64,000 bases of DNA from Lucifuga dentata (GCA_014773175.1 VXCM01001460.1:62001-126000), one strand, 5' to 3'. Positions 23,108 through 35,147 are shown, numbered from the stretch's first letter. Numbers and translations are program-made. Notes: generated by a model from the sequence alone, not told the origin.

Positions 23108-24569
23108 AAGATGAGGCTTAGGAAGGAGTCTCTGTATGGATATGGACCAATAACCAAATCAAATTCTTCATAAACACATTATGCACTGTAAAACAATCTC
23201 CATAAAAATTCCTTTTTTGTCTATAATTGATTCTTATAACAGAGGAATGAAGCATTAAAGGGCAATAAAAGACTCGTTACAATAGTGTTTTTTCTTTTTT
23301 GTTTTTTTTTTTTTTAGTCTGATCACTTTATGTTACTTATGTAGAAAAGCACCTGTCATAACCCACATTTCAGACTTCTTTTACAACACTTGACATGCAT
23401 TAGACAAGCTATTAATTTCTTGATGGAAAGGTAGCATGCACGAGGCTGACTATATTTGGTAGACGAGTGGCGAGGCTACAAGCTGTCCCTACCAGGCTAC
23501 TTTCACACTGGATAATTGACAGCGCCGGTTCTCACTTCTTCACACTGCCAGGCTGCTGGCCGTAATTCAACGTGGGAGATGCTCATTAACATAAGTCAGA
23601 GAGGTGCTGTTAGCTAAGAACATTTTTTGCATTATATAATTTGAACATGAGAGAGTCCAGCCAATGTTTAGATGAGGAAAAAGACGTAAATGACAAATAG
23701 ATCAGTCCATGTTTGCAAATATTATTAGAGATACCTGCACAGTATAAATGGGTGCTGAGAACAGATGGATGGATGGATACCAGTGATCATGCTGCATCGT
23801 TACTTTTAAATCCCCAGTATGATTTCTCTTCTTGCAATAAATGTCATCTTGCACAATAATGTTGCAGTGAAGCAGTCATGTCAGAGCAGCTCACTTGTGA
23901 AACTCTGTGCGTGCGTGTGCGTGCGCGTGGATGTAACACCAAGTCATGGAGGACAAATGTGACCCTCATTTTTTCTTACTGCCAACCGTGCCACCAGCTC
24001 AAGTCAGTTGCCATGGCATCATGAAATGGAGAAAGTTTGACAGGGGTTCCATGCATTTTTAAAGCACTTATTGGCATTGCCTCAAAGGTAGCACCTCCTC
24101 TGCCCTCCCCTTCAGCTGCTGTACAGCTGCATCAGTATCAGGCCCCTGCTCCCTAGAGGGTGGCTGCTGCAAGGACCGGCTGGGATTCGTGAGCTTAATT
24201 GGGGCCCTCCCTCTGCTGCTACAGCTGTGCTGCTGCTGGCTTGCAGTAGGATCAAACCCCCGTGACTAGCCAGGGGTCAGAGGTCGCCTGGTGGCTGCTC
24301 AGCATGCAGGACCAGAGGAAGACTCCACTGTGATGGCGGATGGATTCGGCAGCGCCGTCCTGCAGCCCACGCGGCCTCTGACTGAAGGCCTCAGCTGCTG
24401 AGCGGAATCCAGTCTGTCTGATAAATGAGGGTGACGGATGTTTGATCTGTAACCGAAAACTGGGGGGAAATGGGAATTACCAAAGCCAAATTAAAAAAAA
24501 AGTTATTGAATTTATGGAAATGTATCTAATTTCTTTCATTTTTAATTAAAACCAGACAGAATGAAAATA
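21653..24569. other. No gene; (TG)n microsatellite and GC-rich block
   Basis: A (TG)n run lies at 23075-23106. The stretch 24080-24400 is clearly GC-richer than its surroundings (CAGCTGCTG-rich), has no frame that I can support, and could be regulatory. The rest is AT-rich and unassigned, with A and T runs near 22029-22047 and 23298-23316. Confidence 0.4.
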
Positions 24570-25075
24570 TAGCCACAAGCAGCAATTGGCGGGGTCCAAG
24601 CACACGCGACAATTTGATGAATGAACAATGTTGCCATGTTACACATACGTCAGTCCAAGGAATACAGGAAAAAAATAATTGTGATTGTACAATGTACAGT
24701 TCAGAAGTTATTGACAAATTTTAACTGTGGTTGTTACAGCGCCCCCATCAGGTCAATTATTGATTCTTTCTTTGCATAAGTAGGTGCAGATATTCACCAA
24801 ATCTGGCAACAAAAGACCAAATCATTCATGGCTTATACGGTAGGATGCATCTAGACACAAGGAATCTGTGAAAAAGAAGAATTTTGATTCAAGGACTTAC
24901 AGTTCAAAAGTTATAGGCCAAAATGTCACAGCGCCACCATCAGGCCAATCAGTTTAACTTTTGTCACCTGAGTAGCGGCTCTATTTTGAACCTACATGCT
25001 AAAGTTTTGTTTCTGTAGTTTTTACGATTTCATGAGGTCTAGATACTTTTAGCAAAAAAGAAGAATAAATAATAA
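24570..25075. repeat. Interspersed repeat with internal direct duplication
   Basis: Starts near GCCACAAGCAGCAATTGGCG and GGGTCCAAGCAC, a start common to a fish repeat class. A block reading CAGTTCAGAAGTTATTGACA then CAGCGCCCCCATCAGGTCAA (about 24698-24757) returns about 195 bp later as CAGTTCAAAAGTTATAGGCC then CAGCGCCACCATCAGGCCAA. This gives a two-unit internal repeat. Superfamily unknown. Confidence 0.5.
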
Positions 25076-26039
25076 TAACAATCCAAGTAATTCTGATTCA
25101 TGCTTAGACTCCTAAATATGAGTCATTTGAATCATTTAAATATGAGTCGTTTGCTATTTGGCTCTCCTGACTGACCTGCTGCATTGTAAAGAGTTGATTC
25201 TAAAAAGACCTGAAGACCTGGTGAACTGACAAGTCTATTAGCAATGTTCCTAGCTAGCGTAGAAGTAAAAGTACCACAAAAGTACATACAATGTTCTCAG
25301 GATTCATCACCTCTATGTCGGAACAATGTAGTCCAAGTCATCTTAATAAGCCAATCACAGATGCCGGGGCAGCGGTCCTGTTACTTTCACATTATCTCCT
25401 TTCTGAAGAAAAACTGTACAATGTACATGAAGACACGGACCGCACATGCAACTCAAGTCACATTAATAGGATAGGCTTTTTCTTTGCTGTCAGAGCTACA
25501 TATGCAAATGTGACAGAAACTCAGCAACTGGTCATGAAGACCAGTGGGAGAGCTGCACACATTAGTCATCCCCACAGAATGAACCTCACTGACAGAACCA
25601 CTAATTAATGGTTAAAAAAAGATTCAAGAGTGATTTCCATCCAGCTCTCCTCCACCTAATCAGTTTATAATAGCATTTTTGTCCTCTGGGATGATAACGT
25701 CTTCACTCACATGCCTTTTTTTTTTTTTTTTTTTTTTGCTGTGCCATTAAGCTCTTGAATGAGCTGAAGTGTGTTTCCTGAAGTGTTTTTATAAGAATTG
25801 CACTTTCACAGCAAGGAGAATAATAAATAAAGACTACACGATAGAAAAAAAAAAAAAAAAAAANAAAAAAAAAAAAAAAAAGTGGAGTGAAAACATTTAC
25901 TCTGCCAAGCAGGGTAAAGCTGAAAATCAGACTTAATGTCAAAATATGGATTTAAACGTAACAGGCAATTTCATCATCCACAGAAAGTGCAACCATAAAT
26001 ATTTTTCTTATGCCAAGCTCAGATTACATCATTACCTCC
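25076..26039. other. No gene recognised; A/T runs
   Basis: A T run at 25715-25738 and an A run at 25845-25881 (n at 25864) produce the poly-F and poly-K frames seen here. Other frames have no features. Confidence 0.4.
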
Positions 26040-26300
26040 ACTGAGGAGTTATGATCACCAGCGTCTGTTGGTTTCCTTGTTAGCAGGATAGCTGAAAAGT
26101 TATGGATGGATTTGGATGAAATGTGGGGGATAGATAGATAGATAATGTCCAGAGGAAGATGTGATCTGGATCATATTCTGGATCCATAAGAAGTTATTTT
26201 AAGCCTGTAAAATCAATGCTAATGGTCGATTTCAAATGCTGAGGTATATGAAGTGGGGATAGTGGGGATTTTGTTGGCCTTGGCAGAGGTATGCTCTCTC
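26040..26300 (+). repeat. Second copy of the TTGGTGGAAGG-type repeat
   Basis: Contains CTGAGGAGTTATGATCACCA, GTCTGTTGGTTTCCTTGTTA, GCAGGATAGCTGAAAAGTTA, TCTGGATCCATAAG and the terminal GGCCTTGGCAGAGGTATGC. This is the same repeat class as 13641-13835, here with its 3' end preserved. It includes a short GATA run at 26132-26143. Confidence 0.55.
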
Positions 26301-26408
26301 TCAGAAAGCCTTCTTGTTTTAGTTTTGCTTTCCAGTCGCAGACAATCTTCTGATGTAGCGCCAAATAACCCACGTTGGAGCCAAATTGCTGCTTGTGCCT
26401 GACACTTG

Positions 26409-27064
26409 TTAAAGGACCATACCATCCATTTTGCATGTTTGAGCCTAATATATTCAGTTTTCATAAATGTAAGGTTACTGACAATCATTTCCCAAAGCAT
26501 ACTGCTGGAATGGTGAATTAAAAATGTTTTTCCTACCTTCCAGACCGCCATTGGTTTCAGTTCATTCTGGTACGCTATTAAAGTCAACTTGTTGATATTT
26601 AAAACATTCTTGGGATAGGTAATCCATCATCACCAACAAGACGTGTATTCAGGTTTTTTTGAAGTTGTGTAACTTTAGCATTTAAGCATAATAAAAAGCA
26701 CGGAGTGAATGTATGTCTCCACTGGGGAATATAGTCCCAANTAGCATTTAAGCATAATAAAAAGCACGGAGTGAATGTATGTCTCCACTGGGGAATATAG
26801 TCCCAAAGGAAGACTTGCGTTTATTAAAAATTTAAAGGACAATGACTTCATAATTTTGCATAACTATTAGAAGGTGAAACATTGATTTTTAAGGTGGGTG
26901 TATCACTTGAATATTTGATTTTGAAAGGTTAAGAGATTTTGCAAAATATCAGGAAAGCTGAAATACGGTTTTATCCTTTGGGAAATGATTGTCAGTAACG
27001 TAACATGTATGAAAATTGAATATATTAGGCTCAAACATGCAAAATGGATGGCATGGTCCTTTAA
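26409..27064 (-). mobile_element. Kolobok/T2-like MITE, subfamily I, reverse orientation
   Basis: Begins TTAAAGGACCATACCATCCA and ends GCATGGTCCTTTAA with TTAA on both sides. Internal order is reversed relative to the copy at 21058: CTTCCAGACCGCCATTGGTT comes first and GGGAATATAGTCCCAA later. Bases 26676-26740 are duplicated exactly at 26742-26806 around the n at 26741, so the true element is about 66 bp shorter. The small frames in it are chance. Confidence 0.8.
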
Positions 27065-27449
27065 GACAGGACTGCTCAGAGACGCATCCGGGCTCAGTCT
27101 TTGAGCTGTCTCCTTTGTTCTCCTTCATAAACTGAATTCCTTCTCAGTCAGTCCAGTCATCCTTTGTCGTTTTTATCAATCTTTTGAATTTCTCTTTTAT
27201 CTGCTGGTTTCCCAGCTTGACATTAAAAGATAGGAACAGTTTGAACATGTATTACAAGTATTGATAAGTTCTGTTTAAAGATTACTGGAGTAAAACAAAG
27301 AGATCTGACTTCCTTTTGTAATCAACAAACTATCAAGAAAAAATGAGCATTTTAACTTTAGCTGGACATGTTCTTGCAGATGAATTTTCTCTGCTGCAGT
27401 CAGGACGTCATCATGGTTTACCTGTTGTAAAACCAACCGTTACTCAAAG

Positions 27450-27790
27450 TTCTTCATCTCCTCTGCAATTTGATTATTAAATGCTTCATATTTCTTTTTA
27501 TCTGTTCCCCTTTTTAATCTGGTATTCATTGTCTTATGTATTGATTGTTTCAGTCCATATTTAACTTTCAGTGTTTTTCTTCATCATGTTTACTCAGTAT
27601 TGATGTGTTTTTTGATTCATTGTGTTTTTGAACCGCATTTAGCTTTGGGTGCCAGATGTTTCTTTTTCGTGTCGTTTGATTGATTGATTTATTTATTTTA
27701 TTTTTTTTTTTTAATGTGGTGTGTTATGATGAGCTGTTCTAAACAATCGCCCCTAGAGGAATAAATAAAGTTGAATTGAATTGAAATGTC
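27450..27790 (+). repeat. Probable LINE 3' tail
   Basis: Ends with GAATAAATAAAGTTGAATTG and a short GAATTGAATTGAA repeat, the form of a retroposon 3' end of the L2 type. Upstream TG-rich sequence may be its 3' UTR. No reverse transcriptase sequence is recognisable, so the class is tentative. Confidence 0.35.
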
Positions 27791-28524
27791 AGGCACCGTG
27801 ACAATATTTAACCATGTTTGAAATGATTAGCTCCTTATCTGAGACATTCTTGTAGTTTGACTAGATCTCAGACAACTCCTGAGAACGTTCCAGATTATAA
27901 CATTATTATAACATTATAGCTAATGTTTTGTCATTATGATTGGCATCTTAGTTTTTTTGGAAAATAGGCAAAATGTCAATGAATACCCTTTCTTGCTATC
28001 TTAAATAAAGTATAAAAAAAAAAAAAAAANAAAAAAAAAAAAAAAAATCTGTATCAGGATCCAGATCTGCCTGAATCTGCCATGAAATGCTTGATTTTAG
28101 TTCAGATTAGGTTGCTGGGGAAAAATCATATTTGTTAAATGTACAACAATGAAACTGAAAACATCAGTTCTGCTCCTCTGTGAGCGCTGAGGCGGGATGA
28201 GAAACTGTTTTGATTAGCGGACTGTCAATCTTTGCATAAAAAAATGACATATTCTATAGCTGATGGATATAATGTCAAGGAGAGAATATCCCGGAGCTAA
28301 ATTTTCATCTTCCTTCTTTTAATTTAATCCTTGAATTATTGCTGAGCATTGATTAAAAAAAAAAAAAAAAAAAACTGTAAAGATTAAAGGGAAGTGCCTG
28401 ATCTTTTCAAAGTTTAAAGACTTTGCCCACAGGCCAAGGGAAGAATAAACTATAATTGACAAATAAATATGAAATATGTAAATTACAGCATATTCAGAGC
28501 AGAATGGTATGACTATTGAGATTT

Positions 28525-28571
<47 letters not shown>

Positions 28572-30748
28572 TATATACAGATTTCAAAGTTTGTTAACAT
28601 AGGATTGGTTTACCAGGACTAATATAATAGACTTTAAATGAGCACATTCAGATATCTGTCATTGGCATATGAGCCACGCATATGCAGCAGATGTCATTTT
28701 AGTACACAAGATGGACCATTTGCTTGATAATTCCTGGGTATAAGATGATATATTCAGCATCTGTCGTCAGGGTGACGCTGAGTTCATTCAAACCTTTTGC
28801 TATGGAAATGAAGTCGTTGCATCGCTTGATATTTGTTTTCCCAGCCTCATTTTTTTTTAAAATGGTGTGTGAGCATTAACTTATCACAATAGCGATTCAA
28901 TTGAGTGTTTGTCATAGACCACTGCACTGACACTGTTTATTTAAATAAACAATAAAAAAAAAGATCATCTCCGTCTTGCATGAAATGAATGCGGTAATCA
29001 TGCACAGTAAGTGAAAGGCTGAGCAGCCGAATCCTCGATTCTTAGGCACGACAATGAATTCGTATTAGGTTGATGTAGACGTCTCTTTTACTTTTGTTTC
29101 TTATCGATCGGTTGGCGTTCTTGCTCACTTTTTTGATTTCGGTGGATCCATGATGTTTATAAAGATAAACGATGCCCGCTCACCGTCCTGACCATCCGAC
29201 ACCACTAAAGCTATTTCTTTTTGAAAGGTGAATAGGATTATGATGTATGTGATCATTATGTTTTATTGATCCTGCACATGCATTATCTGGAAACCCAATA
29301 ATCAGTACTGCAAAAACCATGGAATGAAATTCTCACCCAGTCTGGATTTTTTTATTACCTTGTATGAAATTAGTTTATTTTAGGGGTTAAGGTGTTATTT
29401 CAGCTTCTTAAATTAGCAAACAAAATTATTCTAATAATTACGTATGCAGGATTTGGGTTTGTATTTTATATTATTTTTTGGAGTGTCTTATGGTGTTAAT
29501 AAATTTCTTAAATAAAAAAAATGGATTCTAATAATTACTGTAAATGGGATTTTGCGTTTTTTTTTTTTTTTNTTTTTTTTTTGTTTGTTTGTTTTTTTTT
29601 TTATGATCCTGTAAGAAAATATTTAAATTTTATATTATTTTAATTTAGGAGTTAGGATGCTATTTCCATTTCTTAAATGTTCAAACTAAATTACTCTAAC
29701 AATTACTGTATGCAGGATTTGGGTTTTTATTTTATTTTATTCTATTTTGGATGAGATTAGGGTGTTATTTAAATTTCTAAATATACACTTTAAAAAAAAC
29801 AACACACATTTAGTATGGGAGTTAGTGTAGGAGTAGATGAAAATATACATTTTCTACATATAAGTGACCTCTGTCACCTGGATTCCATTTGAAATGACAT
29901 TTTCCACAGCAGACACCGATACCAGATCGCTATGACAGGAGCTCTCGCTGACCCCCAGCCCTGCACGCCCACAGTTTGTGCTTTTTGTATTGCCTGTGGA
30001 CCTGAACCTCTGCTGAACCTCCCATCTGTGAGGTGAAAGAAGCAGCATTTTTCACTCCATCCCAAACATGGCGCGCTTTATTATAAACCAGAGAGCTGTT
30101 TGGAGATAAGCAGGTCGGCTGCACATCGTGGCATTTCTGACAACGCAATAAATGGAACACGATGCCCGCGCATTGCCTGGATCCTTATGGTACCATTTCG
30201 ACATGCTACCTACAGGGAAACCCGATGACAGCGCCCACTTTTAATATGTAAGACATACGTGGTAATACATCCGTGGTGCTATGGTGGTAAAAAGAGATTT
30301 ATGACACACAACAAGCTATTAAGGAGCTGTATGTGGTGGGGTAATCAGGGGGGGAAATGGGCTGGAAATTCTCTTCTTCATGCCACATTGATTCATCCTT
30401 CAGTGAAAGAAACCTCCCCATTATGCACACCTCATCTAAAAGGGCCCTAGGATGATCATTGCAGGCCCACAGTACGCTGATCCCAGGTCTGCTGCGAGGT
30501 CATCACGGGCCCTCCCTGCAGCATCTGGACTCTCGGGAGGCTGCCATAATGGCGTGATCCATGGAGTGTTGATAATATCGGCGCACGAGCACAAAGCGAG
30601 AGGTGCACTGAAAAATATGATCTCTCTGCCTGTGTGGGGATCCGGGCAAACAACGGGCCATTTTTACACAGAAAAATAATTTGAGTTTTACAAAAATCTT
30701 TGTTGAGATGCTGTTTCGGTGTTGTATTTCTCAAAATTAAATGTACAT
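27791..30748. other. No gene; TA/CA microsatellite, possible regulatory stretches
   Basis: A (TA)n then (CA)n tract lies at 28526-28571. A runs at 28013-28047 (n at 28030) and 28354-28374, and a T run at 29560-29582 (n at 29572), break the sequence. Stretches 28750-29060 and 30250-30650 are more balanced and unassigned. Four overlapping frames on the minus strand at 29854-30160 have no features. Confidence 0.35.
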
Positions 30749-31247
30749 TTAAAACCATACTGGCGTTCATGCATGTTTGAACCAAATATATACAACCCGC
30801 ATATGTGTTACATAACCAACAACCGATTTCCAAACATAAAACCTTGAGTTTTCCTGTTATAGTTTCAAATGCCCTTCTCATTCATGCACAGCTGTAGAAA
30901 TGACGGTTTTTAATTTCTCTGTAAAAGCCGTCTTCTCCTAGGACTATATTCCCTGTGCAGCTCAGTGTTGGATCGGTTAAATAAAGTTACTTGGGCAAAA
31001 ACTGAATAGACATAATGTTCGCCGTGATGGATTTACATATCTTAAGCATGTTTCAAGTCTCTATAAATTGATTTTTATAGCGTACTGGAATGAAAACTGA
31101 AACCAGTGACAGTCTGGAAGGTAGGAAAAAAAATGCTAAAGAAGCATTTTCGGACTCGGTTGGGAAACAGATGTTAGTAATGTAATGTGTGTACGGGTTG
31201 TATTTACTGGGTTAACAGCATGCAAAATCACCAGTAAGCCCCTTTAA
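30749..31247 (+). mobile_element. Kolobok/T2-like MITE, subfamily II
   Basis: Starts TTAAAACCATACTGGCGTTC (a degraded AAGGACCATACTGG) and ends CCAGTAAGCCCCTTTAA. It carries AGGACTATATTCCCTG and GAAACCAGTGACAGTCTGGA. Importantly it keeps the uninterrupted sequence GCCGTCTTCTCCTAGG next to AATTTCTCTGTAAAAG, which serves as the empty-site reference for the interrupted copy at 33652. Confidence 0.7.
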
Positions 31248-31255
31248 AGTATAGA

Positions 31256-31530
31256 GGCAGATAAAAGCTGCCAGCATTCATGAATACTGACTTTATTAGT
31301 TTATAGCTTTTTTTAACGAACATCTCAACTGTGAGCCCAATTTGGTCAAACTTAGACTCAGCACCGAATGACTTGAAGTCTGCTGCTAACGCTTGTCGGT
31401 GTTGTTCGAGTAGCATGGCGATAGCATCCGCTGTTAACTTAGTCATCTTTTTTTTCCCAGGTTTTCCAATTTTTGAAGCCATTGTGAGGTAGATATGTAT
31501 GGAACACCCAAGGAGACATGGGAGGGACAA
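31256..31530 (-). pseudogene. L1/Tx1-like LINE ORF1 N-terminal remnant
   Basis: A minus-strand frame contains MASKIGKPGKKKMTKLTADA followed by LLEQHRQALAADFKSFGAES and KFDQIGLTVE. A basic start followed by a helical LLEQHRQAL-DF-KFDQI stretch is what the beginning of the coiled-coil ORF1 protein looks like in fish L1/Tx1-type LINEs, from memory of that family. Only about 85 residues remain. It abuts the right end of the MITE at 31247. No RNA-binding domain or reverse transcriptase is nearby. Confidence is limited because there is no search result behind it. Confidence 0.4.
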
Positions 31531-31557
31531 AAAGTATCAGTGGAAAGAAAAACAATA

Positions 31558-31830
31558 ATGAGTTCTTTTGCGAGATAATGCAAAACCTTTTGCAAGATAA
31601 CCAAAGTGACCTAGACCCAAGCACCAACTAGACTCTTTATATTTTAGTCCAAGCTCAAAGAAAACTCGATAAATCACTCCATTGTTGACTAGCAATGGCG
31701 CATTAGAGCGACCTGGATATACTGTCGCACCTCTGTTCAATGAAGGGTCAAGTTTTGCGTTATCTTGCAAAACATTTGCGTTATAATGTATGTAAAAGTT
31801 TTGCGAGGTAACGCAAAAGGACTCGCTTTT
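31558..31830. repeat. TTTTGCG palindromic repeat element
   Basis: Both ends are built of short palindromes of the form TTTTGCG-ATAACGCAAAA. Examples are TTTTGCGAGATAATGCAAAA near 31565, GTTTTGCGTTATCTTGCAAA at 31752 and GTTTTGCGAGGTAACGCAAA at 31798. The outer parts are inverted relative to each other (AGTTCTTTTGCG against CGCAAAAGGACT). The 101-codon frame across it is an effect of the repeat. I have seen similar TTTTGCGAGATAACGC motifs in fish repeats but do not assign a family. Confidence 0.6.
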
Positions 31831-31889
31831 TTTTCCTTCCACAGATGTTTTTCTTTCCTCTCATAATGTCTAATATGTGTCTAATATCT

Positions 31890-31944
31890 GTCTAATATCT
31901 ACGGAACCCCTAAGGTCCCATTACAGGTTCCATAGATATTAGAC
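31890..31944. repeat. 18-bp near-perfect inverted repeat
   Basis: GTCTAATATCTACGGAAC (31890-31907) and GTTCCATAGATATTAGAC (31927-31944) are reverse complements except for one base, with a 19-base loop. Extra copies of GTCTAATAT just upstream suggest a local tandem array. Confidence 0.85.
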
Positions 31945-33651
31945 ATGGAAAGTTTGATTCATTTACAAGAATCGGATCAGTCTGATCATCCTATGAGAAA
32001 GACTGGTTCACGTCCGAACTGAATCACCAATTCATCTGTGGGGAGGGTGGTGGAGGGAAATGTCCCGCACACCTCCATACTTCTGTACTCTCCCAGCTCT
32101 CATGGTGCTCACAGTTCTCTCGGTTCTCGTGGCTCTGCTCTGTGTCTCTACAATGAGCCTGTGTGTGAGTGTGAGGATGCCTCCACTCACCTACACTACA
32201 TCAAACACCACTTAAGCAGTGTTTGTGCCGCAGAAACTAGATTCCTGAGCCAAACAGACATTAGTTTTATGGTTGGAGTTAGAATGTGTTGATTAATCTC
32301 AAAGACAGGACGTTGTGAAAGAAAAAGTATATAAATATATTGAATCTAATTCATTTATACCACAGACTGAAGTATGTGGTTCAGCTACAGCTGTGACCCA
32401 GATCACCGATTCATGGACTAAAAATCGAATCTTTGAATCAATGATTTGGTGAACCGGCCAAGTCTAATAGATATGAAACAAATCTCCATGCAGCTGCCAA
32501 CCAGAAGCCCTTTTAGCTAACATCTCAAACTTAGCATAGGAATGATGTCTCATGTTTGAAGACTATACAGAGCACCTTTAAATGATCCCTGTCAGGCTGT
32601 GCGTCTTTAAACCATAAACCATATTTCACCCACACAATGTGGAGCAGAAGAGTGAATACAGAGAACAGCAGCAGCAGTAAATCCACTTTTCCATTTCACT
32701 CAGAAATGTAAGCCCTGTGGTAAAAACCTGTTCTCTGTCCTCTCTTTGATTTGACATTTCATTTTATTATTATTATTTTTTTTTTTTTTTTTTTTTTNAT
32801 ACCGGCACAAAGTGGCCCTCCAGTGCATCGGTGGCCAAAGCTCAGCGCCGAACAGCCACTCCGGTCAAGGTTACCACGCAGCAAAAGCCATTTTCCCTTA
32901 TATTCCTTCACTTAAGGCCACCGTGGAACAATTTCAGGCGGCGCCAGTTTGTCCCGGACTCCTAACATGTTGTTTAAATTTTGACTATGAAACCAGATTA
33001 GTCAGAAACTGAAATCCTTGACAAACAACGCAACCTTGCTGGAAATGATCGAGTCTGCACAACAACGATTTTAACACAGTTTAATGCAAAACAGTGAATG
33101 ATAAAGTTCCCGTGGCTTAATTTTATCTACTCATATTTGTTCATCTAATTTTTTGAGCTATTTACAACTTCAAAGTTTTTCATTAAGTAGATACAGAGGA
33201 GGAAAAGTACTCTTCAAAGCCAATATATTTAATTAATACTGGAGAATTAAGAGGAAGAGACCAGGAGCTTTATTGATCTTTTACCAGTTTTAATTAATTA
33301 TGTGACTTATTTTGGAACATTTACTGAAGCAGATTATTTATTCAGCATGTTACCCGACATGACTCTGATGTTTGAGGTCAAAGTTAAAGTTTCCTTTAAT
33401 TAAATAACATGGATATTTGCTAGCTATTTGTAGCTATTTTTAACTGTAGTTGTAGCTTGCTACTTTTTTCCTGGTGTATAATTTCTAAATATGATTTTTT
33501 TTTCTTAAGTCTAATACATTATAAGCAATTACTGTGTTCATAGGAGTTTTGCTGTGAAAGGTTAAAGCATATGGACATTGAAAAGGACAGTCCATTCAAA
33601 ATGCAGGTTTTCTTGAAAAGAGCAACTTACGACCAAATCCACTTTTTTAAT
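31945..33651. other. Unassigned; possible decayed hAT-like repeat at 31.9-32.5 kb
   Basis: TTGATTCATTTACAAGAATC near 31950 and GAATCAATGATTTGGTGAAC near 32440 resemble inverted ends of a diverged element, with no convincing target duplication. A T run with n lies at 32771-32798. Frames at 32038-32292 and 32812-33012 show nothing recognisable. Confidence 0.3.
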
Positions 33652-35147
33652 TACAAAGGAGCACACCAGTGACTTTAAATGTTTTAGCACAATAAATAGA
33701 ACCAACCTACATATTACACAACTGCCAACCTTTTTCCAAACAGGGGTAAAGTTGTTTCTCCTAAGTTCCAGGCCATTGGTTTCAGTTCATTCTAGTACGT
33801 TATTAGAGACTTGAAATATGCTTGAGATACATAATCGATCACAGTTAACACTAGTGTCTTCAGATTTTTGTTGAAGTAACTTTATTTAACTGATCCAACT
33901 CAGAGCTGCCAGGGAGAAACTCTCTGCCAGTGAATATAGTCCCAGGACAAGACGGCTTTTACAGAGAAATTACTGTATATACTCAACTATAAGCCGATCT
34001 CAAGTATAAGCCGACCCCCGATTTTGACCTTCAAATTTAGATTTCTAAAGAAACCCGCATATAAGCCGAGCCCATGTTGTTCCATTTGTTCAGCAAATTA
34101 CTTGTTTTTTTTCAGAGAACTGTCATAGTATTCCTGTGATTTTCTGAAAATAATCCACATACCGGTACCGGAAAACAGCTAATTACCGTAAGTGACATTA
34201 TCTAACATTAAGTTTTCCAGATTCCTCTTCCTTGTCTGAATCACATTGATGAAGGTAAGGAAAGCTTGAGCTATAATTATCACAGCACTTATTTAGCTGT
34301 GTAATTATGGTGAGGGAGGTTTTTTTTTGTTTGTTTGTTTGTTTTGTTTTGTTTTTTTGTTAAGAATCGCACCTGTTCTGTGTTTTCAGTAATTATCCTG
34401 TACCTGAGTCGATGCGGGCCTGTCTATGTGCTGGACATTCCTCGATATGGAGTTTTGGAATTCTCTTAGCAGACCCCCAGTGTTGTTCCATCAATTTATT
34501 TGTTTAACAAATTATGTGTATTTCTGGGTATTGTCATAGTATTCCTCTGATTTTCTGAAAATAATCCACATACTGGTAAACATGATATTTATTTCAGCAG
34601 CTGATTACTGTAACTGACAGATCACGGCCTACTGGCTGCCACAAAATGTGCTGGATAAGATGTTTAGCCAGGAAATACATCATTCTAAGGTATGATTTAA
34701 ACTATTTTACATGGGTAGTGCTAATGGGTAGTATTTCCACCCCTGGAAATTTTGTTCTCTGGGATCCGATTTGAATTACTCGTGTATANTAATGGGTAGT
34801 ATTTCCACCCCTGGAAATTTTGTTCTCTGGGATCCGATTTGAATTACTCGTGTATAAGCTGACCCCCGATTTGCTTTGTGAAATTTGGTTAAAAAAAACT
34901 CAGCTTATACCCGAGTATATATGGGTAAATACAATCTTGTACGTAAGTGTTAGCAGGTGAAACATTGAATTGTAAGTTGGGTGTATCAGCTGAACATCTG
35001 AAGTTGAAATATTAAGAGAATTAGCAAAATAACACTAAAACTTAATTATGGTTTTGTGTTTTGGAAAATGGTTGGCAGGAACGTAGCCTAACATGTACGT
35101 GGTAATATTTATCAAGCTCAAACATGCAAAATCAATGGCTAAGTTAA
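33652..35147 (-). mobile_element. Kolobok/T2-like MITE, subfamily II, split by a TA-flanked element
   Basis: The first part (33652-33972) has a decayed terminus AAAGGAGCACACCAGTGA, CCAGGCCATTGGTTTCAGTT and GTGAATATAGTCCCAGGACA, ending in CTTTTACAGAGAAATTA. The second part (34926-35147) resumes TAAATACAATC and carries GTTAGCAGGTGAAACATTGA, TTGGAAAATGGTTGGCAG and a decayed right end. The copy at 30749 has the joined form in reverse complement. Confidence 0.7.
33973..34925. mobile_element. Tc1/mariner/pogo-like non-autonomous element with TA duplication
   Basis: The termini are CTGTATATACTCAACTATAA at 33973 and, in reverse complement, CCCATATATACTCGGGTATA at 34925. TA lies directly outside both ends (33971-33972 and 34926-34927), and the empty site in a related MITE has a single TA. 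The interior contains a direct repeat of about 80 bp (GATTTTCTGAAAATAATCCA near 34140 and 34550), so the element may be a dimer. There is no transposase frame. Bases 34722-34788 are duplicated at 34790-34856 around an n and are an assembly effect. Confidence 0.65.

Noticed and set aside
26194..26587. 122-codon and 80-codon minus-strand frames
   Set aside because: They read through a repeat end into the MITE terminal repeat; related MITE copies do not keep the frame open.
30456..30881. 141-codon minus-strand frame
   Set aside because: It runs from unassigned DNA into the MITE left end at 30749, with no recognisable domain.
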